Notes under the pieces: model-generated
Told to the model about the DNA's origin: nothing
Database searches by the model: none
What the model saw: the letters and a program-made list of their open reading frames with translations, nothing else
In this document: piece by piece, positions 13,673-21,326 of the stretch
How positions within the stretch are numbered: position 1 is the stretch's first letter
Layout: every line of letters begins with the position of its first letter
Position numbers and translations under genes: made by a program
DNA from: a virus
DNA length: 64,000 nucleotides
Virus record (IMG/VR): IMGVR_UViG_3300030419_008098
Location: 1 to 64,000 of that record
Reading direction: 5' to 3' (one strand)

Positions 13673-14930
13673 GTTTTTCTATATCCTCTCTCCAACGTTT
13701 AAATGTGCGAGTATCTACCTTAAAAATTTTGGCAGCTTGGTGATCTAACTTACCCTCTTGGTAGTAAGCTTGCATAATTAAATGCTTGTTCTCTTTAATA
13801 AATTCAATCCTATTCTTGGTGCGAGTTTTGCGACACGAAGCAGCTTTGAGTCGCATAGAAATTTCTGAGGACCAAAATTCTTTTTCAAACTCGGGGTCTT
13901 CTTTAACAAAGCGCTTCATTAGCCTTATAAGATGGCTATTGGTAATCCCTAAGGCCTGCGCAGTCTCAGTGCGTTTATGGTCGTTCTCGCGCAACGCATC
14001 TATCACCCTCTCTTTCCAGTCGCCATAAAGCTTTGCTTTTTTAGCTTTCCATGTAGCGGTAATTTTTTTCTTCCATTTTTTATATTGAGGGGTCCCTTTT
14101 TTATTAGGAGGGGGTTTATGTCCCCTCTCACGTAAAGTATTAGCAAGTTTAGCTCGGGACTCTGGAGAGGCCATAGAATTGGGGGGCATAGGACGTGTTT
14201 TGGTAAGAGGAAACTCTTTTTTCCAGTCCACTTCAGGAAAGCGCTTAAGGGCGCGAAGGAAACTAGAGCGATTAGTCTTTGTACCATCAGCCGCCCAGTT
14301 TATATTTCCATGATATTTTTTCATTACCTTTTTTAAGTAATTCAACTCCATCTCCATATGCTCGGCATTACGCTTCGTAGAAAACCCTTTTCGTTGGGCG
14401 GAAGCCTTGCAGTAGGCGGAGCTGGCGCAAATTTTTCTTAATTCAGGACATAAAGGTTTAAAGGAGTCTTTAAGGTGCGTTTCTACTAGTTTATTACAGG
14501 CTTTTATTAATCGAGCTTTATGATCTGCAGAAACAGGGCGAGAGGGTACATTATATCTATTTAATTGCCCCTTGATTCGCTTTTTTTCGAACTTAAATAC
14601 TTTATTCCAATCATTGGGGAAAGAAACGTTACGGATAGCCTCCCACTGAGAAATAGAGAGTTTTCTTCTTAAATCAGCAATGTGCCAACATTCATGCACC
14701 ATTGAAGTGGAAACGCTGCGAATTTTTAGAAAATTTGCATCCTCCTTTAAACGCTCAATTAAAATCTTCTTAGCTAAGCCGGCAGAGCGTGCTTTAATGA
14801 TGGTTTTAAAGTCGCGTTCTAAACCAGCCTTATAACATTCGGTATAACTTAAGCACCAATATTGATTGTGGGAAAACTTCTTTTTTCTCACATCCTTTTG
14901 CTTTATTTTAGATCGGGGTCTCTTATCCAT
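13662..14930 (-). CDS. Large basic multi-HTH DNA-binding protein
   Basis: 422 aa, strongly basic. It contains at least three helix-turn-helix-like segments: around 215-245 (GNINWAADGTKTNRSSFLRAL), a Fis-type one around 310-345 (NDHKRTETAQALGITNSHLIRLMKRF) and a C-terminal one (KLDHQAAKIFKVDTRTFKRW). A central SPESRAKLANTLRERG segment followed by Lys-rich sequence resembles NUMOD-type DNA-binding modules. Probably a transcription regulator; its own promoter lies at 14940-14968. Confidence 0.65.
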   Translation of the reverse strand: MDKRPRSKIKQKDVRKKKFSHNQYWCLSYTECYKAGLERDFKTIIKARSAGLAKKILIERLKEDANFLKIRSVSTSMVHECWHIADLRRKLSISQWEAIRNVSFPNDWNKVFKFEKKRIKGQLNRYNVPSRPVSADHKARLIKACNKLVETHLKDSFKPLCPELRKICASSAYCKASAQRKGFSTKRNAEHMEMELNYLKKVMKKYHGNINWAADGTKTNRSSFLRALKRFPEVDWKKEFPLTKTRPMPPNSMASPESRAKLANTLRERGHKPPPNKKGTPQYKKWKKKITATWKAKKAKLYGDWKERVIDALRENDHKRTETAQALGITNSHLIRLMKRFVKEDPEFEKEFWSSEISMRLKAASCRKTRTKNRIEFIKENKHLIMQAYYQEGKLDHQAAKIFKVDTRTFKRWREDIEKHEV

Positions 14931-14939
14931 ATGCGGACT

Positions 14940-14968
14940 ATTATTTCATAGAACAGCCCAAAAGTCAA
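14940..14968 (-). promoter_or_regulatory. Sigma70-type promoter for the gene starting at 14930
   Basis: TTGACT (14963-14968), 17-bp spacer, AATAAT (14940-14945); ATG 9 bp later. Confidence 0.65.
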
Positions 14969-15120
14969 GACTTTTTTTGGGGTTTCCAATTAATATTCTC
15001 ATAATTATCTCTAAAGCGCGGGGATAAATTGCGGGGAGCATCCCCTTTACCGTTTTGACTCTTCGGCTTACAGGGGGTGCATTTGCCTTTTGTGCAAGAT
15101 TTTTTCTTTTTTTTAGTCAT
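14965..15120 (-). CDS. Small basic Cys-containing protein
   Basis: 51 aa (MTKKKKKSCT to WKPQKKS), very basic, with C9, C14 and C17. The C-terminal PRFRDNYENINW segment looks like a short conserved phage motif. Its start forms an ATGA overlap with the upstream gene, and its 3' end overlaps the next promoter. Confidence 0.5.
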   Translation of the reverse strand: MTKKKKKSCTKGKCTPCKPKSQNGKGDAPRNLSPRFRDNYENINWKPQKKS

Positions 15121-15287
15121 TTCCATTTACAATAATTGGGGTTCTCTAAACGTTTTCTACGCATATAGTCTCTTTTTTGCGCCCTCCGCTTGTCGAGGTG
15201 CGTTTTATCATATTTCTTTTGGGCGCGCAACAACGCCTCCTTTCCTTTGTCCGTTTTCATGTATTTTTGTTGAGATTTATTTTTCAT
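15117..15287 (-). CDS. Small basic protein
   Basis: 56 aa from MKNKSQQKYM; a longer frame to 15392 runs through the terminator at 15368-15399 and is rejected. Lys/Arg-rich, ending in NPNYCKWK. The GTGGACTATATA motif sits immediately upstream of the ATG. Confidence 0.55.
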   Translation of the reverse strand: MKNKSQQKYMKTDKGKEALLRAQKKYDKTHLDKRRAQKRDYMRRKRLENPNYCKWK

Positions 15288-15298
15288 ATATAGTCCAC
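15288..15298 (-). promoter_or_regulatory. GTGGACTATA element before the ATG at 15287
   Basis: GTGGACTATAT directly precedes the start codon. The same element precedes the ATGs at 17414 and 42791. Its role (promoter or translation signal) is unknown. Confidence 0.35.
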
Positions 15299-15367
15299 TG
15301 GCAGTTGAAAGTTTTTTAAAAAATTTTAAGGGGAAAAAAATTATACCCCAACTTATGGCGGTTACAC

Positions 15368-15399
15368 AAAAAGGGGGCGTCCCGTAGGACACCCCCTTT
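15368..15399 (-). terminator. Rho-independent terminator
   Basis: On the minus strand a 13-bp stem (AAAGGGGGTGTCC with GGACGCCCCCTTT, one G-U pair) with a UACG tetraloop closed by C-G, followed by a T run. It ends the transcript of the membrane protein at 15421-15669. Confidence 0.85.
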
Positions 15400-15420
15400 G
15401 GTGTACAGAAGTAAAATTAA

Positions 15421-15669
15421 TTACTTTTTCGGGCCGCAACAATCTTGCTTTTGCAAGAGTCCAACAAGGAGCAGAAGGGTGATGAGGCCAGCTAAGCTAG
15501 CTCCTTCCCCAACAAAACCATTGACAATCGCTTGAAGATTCCCAATAACATTCATTCCTGCTTCTTCACCGAAAACGACTTGTGAAAGCACAAGAAGTCC
15601 GATGACCGACGTTAACACTGTAAAGAGTCCTCCAATGGAAGACTTGATGGTTTGTACTACTTTATCCAT
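15421..15669 (-). CDS. Small two-helix membrane protein, holin-like
   Basis: 82 aa with two hydrophobic helices (about 13-33 and 52-70) and a short Cys-containing tail (QKQDCCGPKK). Size and topology are compatible with a holin, but no family motif is seen. It stands just upstream of a strong terminator, and its own start follows a TATATATTATCATGG sequence. Confidence 0.55.
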   Translation of the reverse strand: MDKVVQTIKSSIGGLFTVLTSVIGLLVLSQVVFGEEAGMNVIGNLQAIVNGFVGEGASLAGLITLLLLVGLLQKQDCCGPKK

Positions 15670-15691
15670 GATAATATATAATGGGTTAAGG

Positions 15692-16342
15692 TTAGAATTT
15701 TACACTAAGACCCAAGCCGACAACTGATTCATTCTCAATAGAATCAGAGTCTACATAGGCTACGGAAGCATTTACGCTAGAATTTTCGCTGAGAGATTTA
15801 CTCAAGGAAGCTCCCACCGTATAATAGTCGATGTTACTGCTAGTGGTAACATCGGTATTTCCATAAGACGCGCTCAAACCAAGAGTGGCAATTTCAAGAT
15901 CGAGATCATGAGATACGCCAAGTTCAATAGCATAGAGTGCATCCTCGGTGTCACGGGCAATACTTAAAGTAGGATTAAGCAGCGTATTCACCGAAAGATC
16001 CGCAGTTACGTCAAGGGTAGCAACTCCCGCAACGAACTCCGTATGCTCAAGCCCCACAGAAACCGAAAAAGTTTCGTTCAGAGCCCTAGAGAAAGCAGCA
16101 TCAATAATATAGGTATCCGTCCCACCCTCAATTGGTTGGTTGGTGAAGATTCCTACCGAGGAGTCGAGGCCGAGAGCCCTGAAGCCATAAGATGCGCTAG
16201 CTTGCACTGCCTCTTCTGACACAAGGGCTCCTTCGCGAAAATAATCAGATGTATATCCGATATTCGCTGAACCATTGCCTCCAGAGGCGACGTTAATAGA
16301 AAGTCCTAAAAGGACGGTTAGTATACTGAGTTTAGTTTTCAT
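15692..16342 (-). CDS. Outer-membrane beta-barrel protein (TIGR02001/Gcw_chp-like)
   Basis: 216 aa with a signal peptide (MKTKLSILTVLLGLSINVASG). The mature part opens ANIGYTSDYFREG, as in the Gcw_chp family of small outer-membrane barrels. Alternating beta strands follow, and the chain ends in Phe (LGLSVKF), the usual sorting signal for bacterial outer-membrane proteins. It should go to the host outer membrane (inference), where it might alter receptors or block superinfection; it might instead be an acquired host gene. Codon and base use look like the neighbours. Confidence 0.7.
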   Translation of the reverse strand: MKTKLSILTVLLGLSINVASGGNGSANIGYTSDYFREGALVSEEAVQASASYGFRALGLDSSVGIFTNQPIEGGTDTYIIDAAFSRALNETFSVSVGLEHTEFVAGVATLDVTADLSVNTLLNPTLSIARDTEDALYAIELGVSHDLDLEIATLGLSASYGNTDVTTSSNIDYYTVGASLSKSLSENSSVNASVAYVDSDSIENESVVGLGLSVKF

Positions 16343-16364
16343 ATATAGTTATTGTTTATGAAAG

Positions 16365-16544
16365 TTATTCATCCCCTTTTTTGTTAGCAACATGCTCCCC
16401 CACATTACCAGCGGCATAAATGCCAAAAATCCACTTCACAAAATCTGCCCATTCAGGAAAAGTGGCAAGACTTGCAGCTAAAAGACCACTGGCAGACACG
16501 AAGCATATCCCGGCGCATAAGAGTTTTCTACTTTTAAAATTCAT
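16365..16544 (-). CDS. Small membrane protein
   Basis: 59 aa (MNFKSRKLLC to ANKKGDE) with one or two hydrophobic helices and a GIYAAGNVGEHVA motif typical of small phage membrane proteins. It ends about 20 bp before the beta-barrel gene start and begins 2 bp from the next gene. Confidence 0.55.
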   Translation of the reverse strand: MNFKSRKLLCAGICFVSASGLLAASLATFPEWADFVKWIFGIYAAGNVGEHVANKKGDE

Positions 16545-16545
16545 T

Positions 16546-17136
16546 TTATTTTATCCTGATTTCTTTCCAAGCCACATGTTTGTTTTTAATTAAATCTCTT
16601 ATATGTCTTTGTTTGGCATTGAGTTGGCTTTTGCCCATTTTTACTTCAATAAAGGTAATTTCCTCATCTGCAAAAGAGATATAATCTATAGGGCGGCCTA
16701 AAAAAATACAATTTTCGGGGTCAAAGGCAAACTGGTCAAGAAATGGGGCAAGAGTTTCGGCAACGTTTCCTAATCTTACTTCACTACTTTTCTTTTGAGA
16801 TACAACCTTTTTCCGGTTTTCAGTTTCTTGTTGTAAGCTTTTTTCTACTTCAGCAATATTTTTAAGAAGGTGAGCTTCCTGCTCCTTGAGCTGAGCTTCC
16901 TTTGCTTTAGTAGATTTCTGTTCTTCAGAGAGAGCGTCCTGTAATCCTAAAATAGTCCGATGGAGTTTGGATTCAAGGAGATCGTGAGAGTCTTTGTTTG
17001 TGTTAAGTTGATCCTTTAGGGAAGAGGTTTCTTTCTTAAGGGATGTAGCGTTAAGTTTTAAGTCTTTTAATCTGAATACTAGGATTAGTACACATATAAT
17101 AGTGGATCCCAGAGCAAATTCTAATAAAAATTCCAT
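16546..17136 (-). CDS. Membrane-anchored coiled-coil endonuclease of the Holliday-junction-resolvase-related (Endonuc_Holl) type
   Basis: 196 aa. N-terminal membrane helix, coiled coil (about 25-120), then a C-terminal nuclease-like domain: FLGRPIDYISFADEEITFIEVKMGKSQLNAKQRHIRD. The D and E-V-K residues match PD-(D/E)XK nucleases, and GKS-x-L-N-x-x-Q-R matches the Endonuc_Holl family. Probably a DNA junction or branched-DNA nuclease; substrate unknown. Confidence 0.7.
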   Translation of the reverse strand: MEFLLEFALGSTIICVLILVFRLKDLKLNATSLKKETSSLKDQLNTNKDSHDLLESKLHRTILGLQDALSEEQKSTKAKEAQLKEQEAHLLKNIAEVEKSLQQETENRKKVVSQKKSSEVRLGNVAETLAPFLDQFAFDPENCIFLGRPIDYISFADEEITFIEVKMGKSQLNAKQRHIRDLIKNKHVAWKEIRIK

Positions 17137-17153
17137 AAATACGCATAAAAAAA

Positions 17154-17414
17154 TTATTTCTTTGTAAGGGAAATAATCCTATCATGCCGGAAAGAACGAA
17201 CTTCGTCACGACCATAGCAATAAGCTTTGAACCCTACATTACGACGATTATCGTCTTTATTGCCGAAGGAACTAAATAAATCAATTTTCCCAATTTGATA
17301 AGTTTTAATTTTATCGTCGCTCCCGCGATATACTACATAGTAACGGGGGCTGTAAAAAGATTTACGAGCTAAACCGTTAAGTTTTTTGAGTTGATAATAT
17401 ATTTTCTTGAGCAT
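17154..17414 (-). CDS. Hypothetical basic protein
   Basis: 86 aa, beta-rich, basic (FYSPRYYVVYRGSDDKIKTYQIGK). Possibly a WYL/SH3-like small fold, not assignable. A GTGGACTATA element lies 7 bp upstream of its ATG. Confidence 0.55.
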   Translation of the reverse strand: MLKKIYYQLKKLNGLARKSFYSPRYYVVYRGSDDKIKTYQIGKIDLFSSFGNKDDNRRNVGFKAYCYGRDEVRSFRHDRIISLTKK

Positions 17415-17417
17415 CGT

Positions 17418-17427
17418 CTATAGTCCA
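17418..17427 (-). promoter_or_regulatory. GTGGACTATA element before the ATG at 17414
   Basis: Same 10-bp element as at 15289 and 42795, close to the start codon. Confidence 0.35.
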
Positions 17428-17428
17428 C

Positions 17429-17683
17429 TTACTTCTCGTTTTTTTTAATATTTTTTTTGCGTTTTGGCGATAATGGGGCGGTGGGGTCAATCCCACGCGC
17501 ATCACAGTATCCCACACTATAACCTACTTTGAATTGAAATCTATCGATAAACAATATGGAAGCCATTATAGCATAAGGTTTCCATTGAGTCAACTCGAAA
17601 CTAGTAAAAAGTAAAAAAGTTACAATAATGAGGGGGCAAAATCGATTTAAACAATAATTAACTATAGCTTGGGTGTTATTCAT
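17429..17683 (-). CDS. Small membrane protein
   Basis: 84 aa with hydrophobic helices (about 15-30 and 37-48), then GYSVGYCDARG and a Lys-rich tail. Overlaps the upstream gene by 8 bp. Unknown role. Confidence 0.55.
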   Translation of the reverse strand: MNNTQAIVNYCLNRFCPLIIVTFLLFTSFELTQWKPYAIMASILFIDRFQFKVGYSVGYCDARGIDPTAPLSPKRKKNIKKNEK

Positions 17684-18056
17684 CTTTTATCTGGGTTTGT
17701 AATTCTATATAAGAGGGAGGGTTAATGGAGGGGAGATTTAGAGAAGGTTCAGGCTTTAAAAAATAATCTATATCATCTTCTGGTGTGGAGGTAATTCCTT
17801 CTTTGATATTGAGTTTTTGAGCTTGAGTAAAAGTTTGGTGAAGCGCAGTTGGATCTTCGTTACTAGTAAATACATGCTTAAATAAAATTTTTACCCCCTT
17901 TTTTCCATACGGAATATGCAAACCCACGCAGGCTCCCTTTTTAATACGTTTAAAATTCCTGAGATCAAAAAAATTTTTTTCATCTCCCACATAAATTAAC
18001 CAATCGGGATTGATGTGAGAAAGAGTTTCCATATAACTGGAATTTAACTCTGACAT
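17676..18056 (-). CDS. Hypothetical protein
   Basis: 126 aa, mixed alpha/beta with a Pro-rich C-terminus. It overlaps the dCMP deaminase gene by 13 bp. No family recognised. Confidence 0.6.
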   Translation of the reverse strand: MSELNSSYMETLSHINPDWLIYVGDEKNFFDLRNFKRIKKGACVGLHIPYGKKGVKILFKHVFTSNEDPTALHQTFTQAQKLNIKEGITSTPEDDIDYFLKPEPSLNLPSINPPSYIELQTQIKDE

Positions 18057-18487
18057 GATTCCACTCCAGCTTGCGCTAATAAATCTAACCCATCACGATT
18101 TCTATAAATTTCTCCATAAACTACTCGTTTTATACCGGCTTGAATAATTAATTTAGCGCACTCGATACACGGGGAAATAGTTATATAAGCTGTAGCTCCA
18201 ATACTGGATTGAGTAGATTTAGCGAGCTTCGTTATAGCATTACTTTCGGCATGTAAAACTTCAGGTTTAGTTGTTAGCTCCTCACCACCTTTTTGTATAG
18301 CAGTGAAGGAATTCCTCATCTCACAATTATTATTAAATCCACTAGGAGTACCGTTATACCCATCTGAAATAATAGCTCCATCTTTAACAATCAAACACCC
18401 AACCTTCTTCCTCTTCGCCGTAGACAAGAGGCTCCATGTGTGGGCCATCACAAGGTATGTCTTGTCTAGTTTTTCTTGAGAAGCCAT
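18044..18487 (-). CDS. Deoxycytidylate (dCMP) deaminase
   Basis: 147 aa, normal size. The zinc site is present: HAESNAI (His and catalytic Glu) and PCIECAK (two Cys), with the upstream KVGCLIVKDG and GYNGTPSGF motifs typical of dCMP deaminases, plus a third Cys/His-type region around NNCEMR. It converts dCMP to dUMP for dTTP synthesis, in line with the reductase genes at 46-50 kb. No thymidylate synthase is visible in this window. Confidence 0.9.
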   Translation of the reverse strand: MASQEKLDKTYLVMAHTWSLLSTAKRKKVGCLIVKDGAIISDGYNGTPSGFNNNCEMRNSFTAIQKGGEELTTKPEVLHAESNAITKLAKSTQSSIGATAYITISPCIECAKLIIQAGIKRVVYGEIYRNRDGLDLLAQAGVESCQS

Positions 18488-18768
18488 ATCTCATCACCCT
18501 TAATTTTAAGTTCGGGAGCCTCACAGTGTTGCGCTGCTTTAGGGGTTCGGTTTACCCATTTTTTAGCAAAACGATCAAACTCCTCCACGGCTACAACAGT
18601 TAATTTATTTCCCTCGATGTGTTCGCGACGGAAAGTGTGGGCAAGGTAGTCCAATGCCTCACTGGAGTGAAAAACATTATAATATTGAACGGTTTCCGTA
18701 ACCGCTCCATTAATTAAATACCTAATTCGATATTCGCAGGGAGAAGTATGTGTGGCTTTATTTTTCAT
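18466..18768 (-). CDS. Small hypothetical protein (Y-x-I-x-Y family)
   Basis: 100 aa. An N-terminal beta strand (CEYRIRYLING), helix (SSEALDYLAHTFR) and second strand (KLTVVAVEEFDRF) recur in layout in the proteins at 18803, 20256 and 20466, suggesting a divergent paralogous family. A consensus-like promoter precedes it. Confidence 0.6.
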   Translation of the reverse strand: MKNKATHTSPCEYRIRYLINGAVTETVQYYNVFHSSEALDYLAHTFRREHIEGNKLTVVAVEEFDRFAKKWVNRTPKAAQHCEAPELKIKGDEIWLLKKN

Positions 18769-18777
18769 ACTGCGAGT

Positions 18778-18806
18778 ATGATACCATAGACAAACACGAA
18801 AGTCAA
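18778..18806 (-). promoter_or_regulatory. Sigma70-type promoter for the gene starting at 18768
   Basis: TTGACT (18801-18806), 17-bp spacer ending TATGG, TATCAT (18778-18783); ATG 9 bp later. Confidence 0.75.
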
Positions 18807-19057
18807 GAACTAAAATTGCCGCTACTGAGAAGGTGAAAAGTAGGCGCGTCTTTTTGTAACGCCAGCACCCCCGCGCTCTTACTAATAAAAAACTCCCCCT
18901 CGGTGGGAGAACCCTCAGCTAACACGTACCAGTGGGGTGGATATAGGTTGGGGGCAACTCTCGCAATGTGAGCAAGGGCCTCCTTGTGGCCAGAAGCCTC
19001 TACCGTAGTTAAAGTAGAGACTAAAGCGGGCTGAATAACCTGAAAGGTGTACTCCAC
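18803..19057 (-). CDS. Small hypothetical protein (Y-x-I-x-Y family)
   Basis: 84 aa with the same strand-helix-strand outline as its neighbours (YTFQVIQPAL, then GHKEALAHIARVAP, then HWYVLAEG). Function unknown. Confidence 0.55.
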   Translation of the reverse strand: MEYTFQVIQPALVSTLTTVEASGHKEALAHIARVAPNLYPPHWYVLAEGSPTEGEFFISKSAGVLALQKDAPTFHLLSSGNFSS

Positions 19058-19064
19058 CTGAATA

Positions 19065-19289
19065 TTAAGAAGTTTTGATCTCAGGGATTTTTTTCACAGG
19101 GGCGTCCTCAACCTCCACGCAACTGAGAGGTAAAGACTGGATCTCTTTGGTTATATCCTGGGCAATTAACTTTATCACTTCATCATCACCGAGATCCACC
19201 TTAAGTTTTTGGTATTTCTTCAGGACAGAAGTGATTTCAGGACCGTAAAGAAATCCATCACGGCCAGTGGGGATAAGATAATTAGGCAT
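19065..19289 (-). CDS. Hypothetical protein
   Basis: 74 aa from MPNYLIPTGR, preferred over a start nine codons upstream that overlaps the previous gene; AGGAAT lies upstream as a weak ribosome site. Acidic helical centre. Unknown. Confidence 0.55.
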   Translation of the reverse strand: MPNYLIPTGRDGFLYGPEITSVLKKYQKLKVDLGDDEVIKLIAQDITKEIQSLPLSCVEVEDAPVKKIPEIKTS

Positions 19290-19294
19290 TTTTT

Positions 19295-19801
19295 TTATTC
19301 CTTTATTTTTTTCCAAATATGGGTGTCTTGTATTTGTAATAAATCGTTGGCTTGAATTTGGGTTATAGATTCTTTTTTGTTGGGGCGTCTGTACAACCTA
19401 TACTTAGCTTCCCAACTATCGTTTACAAAAGGTAAATCAAATCTAATTTTATTTAAAGTATTAATCCAGTGAACCAAGTTTTTTCTCTTAACTATTATAA
19501 AATCCTGTTTTCGTTCAAAAGCAATGAAATCAGCCTCTTGATAAATCCACCCAGGGCGCCCTGTTAAGTCCCTAAGCTCTATCCAGTGCCATTTGTTAGA
19601 GCAATTCTTCAGGGTTTTACAACACTTTAAATCAAGAGTTATGGTAGAAACTTGTTTTTTTGGGTTCAAACCACTCAACACTAGGTCAATATGAGAACGT
19701 TTTTCATTTTTAGTGGGACGACGAGTCTTATATTTGCGAGCTTTGGCTATATTCAAAAAGCTCTGAAAGCCGAAAGGCGGCGAAGATGGTGACGCAGGCA
19801 T
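19295..19801 (-). CDS. Possible PD-(D/E)XK-type endonuclease
   Basis: 168 aa. SHIDLVLSG and ITLDLKCCKT give a D...DxK-like pair, followed by HWIELRDLTGRPGWIYQEADFIAFE, which resembles the core of restriction-like nucleases found in phages. The match is by pattern only. It overlaps nothing and lies between small DNA-binding genes. Confidence 0.45.
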   Translation of the reverse strand: MPASPSSPPFGFQSFLNIAKARKYKTRRPTKNEKRSHIDLVLSGLNPKKQVSTITLDLKCCKTLKNCSNKWHWIELRDLTGRPGWIYQEADFIAFERKQDFIIVKRKNLVHWINTLNKIRFDLPFVNDSWEAKYRLYRRPNKKESITQIQANDLLQIQDTHIWKKIKE

Positions 19802-19804
19802 AAA

Positions 19805-20017
19805 CTAAAGGTGATTTAGTTTGTTACACAAATCCACGGCACGAGAAGCGCCTTTTTTTTCCAACCATACCCGACTTACCACCACGATCTCTTCCTCTGA
19901 GGGTAATAAATTAATTAACTCCTGTAAAGAGATGTCCGCGAAAGAGGTAGAGCCCTTTGGTCTTCCACTTCCTTTCTTTCGGAGCGACCCGTCTTTGTTA
20001 TAACTCTGAGATTTCAT
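19805..20017 (-). CDS. AT-hook-like protein, GRPKGST family (copy 2)
   Basis: 70 aa: SYNKDGSLRKKGSGRPKGST, then a LQELINLLPSEEEIVVVSRVWLEKKG segment. Nearly the same opening as the next gene, so a recent tandem duplicate; related to 4294-4575. Probably DNA binding. Confidence 0.65.
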   Translation of the reverse strand: MKSQSYNKDGSLRKKGSGRPKGSTSFADISLQELINLLPSEEEIVVVSRVWLEKKGASRAVDLCNKLNHL

Positions 20018-20208
20018 CGTTCTACTTTGTCTATTAATTCAATAGCAATGGTATGCAGCCATTTCTTGCTCACAGGAATTAAACAATCTTTACTTACAAA
20101 ACGCTCTAATTCCGACAGCTTTACTTGCGTGAAGGAAGTAGAGCCCTTAGGTCTACCGCTTCCTTTTTTGCGAGGTTTGCCATCTTTGTTATAACTGATA
20201 CGCGACAT
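20014..20208 (-). CDS. AT-hook-like protein, GRPKGST family (copy 3)
   Basis: 64 aa: SYNKDGKPRKKGSGRPKGST and a LSELERFVSKDCLIPVSKKWLHTIA segment. Overlaps copy 2 by 4 bp. Confidence 0.65.
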   Translation of the reverse strand: MSRISYNKDGKPRKKGSGRPKGSTSFTQVKLSELERFVSKDCLIPVSKKWLHTIAIELIDKVER

Positions 20209-20255
20209 ACCTTATTATAGAAGAAAGAAAAATATCTTCTATTTTTTTTAAAAAA

Positions 20256-20444
20256 TTATTTAACTGTAGAGTTTAATTTTTTTTCCATAACGGGAGATAC
20301 AGCTAATATTGTAGGGGTATATCCCGACTCCCTAAGATTGGCTTCCAGCATCTCCACTGCCGTGGCTTTGTTAAGAGCACGGAGGTATTTAAAATGTGGC
20401 TGGCGGTCTGACTTAGTTAAGGAGTATTTGATTTTATAAGTCAT
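20256..20444 (-). CDS. Small hypothetical protein (Y-x-I-x-Y family)
   Basis: 62 aa from the ATG at 20442-20444; the upstream in-frame TTG is less likely. Basic; the MTYKIKYSL strand and a following helix match the layout at 18466 and 20466. Confidence 0.5.
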   Translation of the reverse strand: MTYKIKYSLTKSDRQPHFKYLRALNKATAVEMLEANLRESGYTPTILAVSPVMEKKLNSTVK

Positions 20445-20465
20445 CAAGAGTCAATACACGAAATT

Positions 20466-20678
20466 TTAATAAATAGAAGCCGGATCTTGCGTTTTAATTA
20501 TTTCCACCTTCTTGGAGTCACGATCTCCCCATTTTCGGAGGCAGAACCGCAGCTTAGAGGCTCGACCTTCAGCCTCTTCATAAGTCCAATAATTATTCTC
20601 TTCAACGCGACGCCCATTACGAGTGACCACATAGAAGATATCATATTTTTGTCTACGTTTGCGCCGGCGCGTTGTCAT
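20466..20678 (-). CDS. Small basic hypothetical protein (Y-x-I-x-Y family)
   Basis: 70 aa, N-terminus TRRRKRRQKYDIFYVV, then a helix and a KKVEIIK strand. Overlaps the thioredoxin gene by 26 bp. Function unknown. Confidence 0.55.
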   Translation of the reverse strand: MTTRRRKRRQKYDIFYVVTRNGRRVEENNYWTYEEAEGRASKLRFCLRKWGDRDSKKVEIIKTQDPASIY

Positions 20679-20985
20679 ATAAAGAACGAATTAAAGAGGT
20701 TAAACTTGAGGGATCTAATACACCCACCTGGGTATAGATAACTTGATTGTTGCGAATAAATTTAAAAGTGGGTACCCCGGTAATCATAAAACTTTGGGCT
20801 AAATCGGGACTCGCCTCTATATCCACCTTAAATATGGTGAGGTCGTCAAATAATGCCTCCATTTGGTCGAGTAAAGGAGCTATAGCCTTACAGGGGCCAC
20901 ACCACTCCGCAAAAAAATCCACTAACACCAAACCAGACTGGGAGGCTATTTCGTCGGAGAAATTTTCGGAGTTTAGTATTTTCAC
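20653..20985 (-). CDS. Thioredoxin
   Basis: 110 aa, standard thioredoxin length. Active site AEWCGPCKAI (W-C-G-P-C), the conserved cis-Pro in GVPTF, and the LVDFFAEWC strand are all present. It is a cytoplasmic disulfide reductant and probably regenerates the phage class I ribonucleotide reductase (46-50 kb); as in T7 it could also serve as a polymerase processivity factor, though no T7-type polymerase is seen. Confidence 0.93.
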   Translation of the reverse strand: MKILNSENFSDEIASQSGLVLVDFFAEWCGPCKAIAPLLDQMEALFDDLTIFKVDIEASPDLAQSFMITGVPTFKFIRNNQVIYTQVGVLDPSSLTSLIRSLYDNAPAQT

Positions 20986-21326
20986 GTCTCGGAGTTCAGG
21001 GATTCCATGAATTTAATAACCCCATTCGCGAACTTAATTTTTTGTTCTTGACCGGGGTAGGTGTCCTCATCTAGCCTCTCGTCTTTAATATGTATCCAAC
21101 CGGAAAATTTTTCATCCGTGGATTTCTCATGAAGATATTTTTCCTCATCATTAACCCATTTCCATTCAAACAATAACGAAAACTCGGTCATGTTCCCTTT
21201 AAAGTCAGTTCCGGCTTGGCGTTCATCAAGAAGCTCTTGATTGACGTTGGTGTACTCCACACCCTTCTTCACTCTCTCTTGGTCTTCTTTACTAAGATCA
21301 GATAAATTAGAATCTTCAGCGTTCAT
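20982..21326 (-). CDS. Hypothetical acidic protein
   Basis: 114 aa, acidic, mixed alpha/beta, Trp-rich centre (LLFEWKWVNDEEK). Overlaps thioredoxin by 4 bp. Unknown. Confidence 0.6.
   Translation of the reverse strand: MNAEDSNLSDLSKEDQERVKKGVEYTNVNQELLDERQAGTDFKGNMTEFSLLFEWKWVNDEEKYLHEKSTDEKFSGWIHIKDERLDEDTYPGQEQKIKFANGVIKFMESLNSET

Noticed and set aside
15288-15392. Extended N-terminus of the 15117-15287 gene
   Set aside because: The frame runs through the strong terminator hairpin at 15368-15399.
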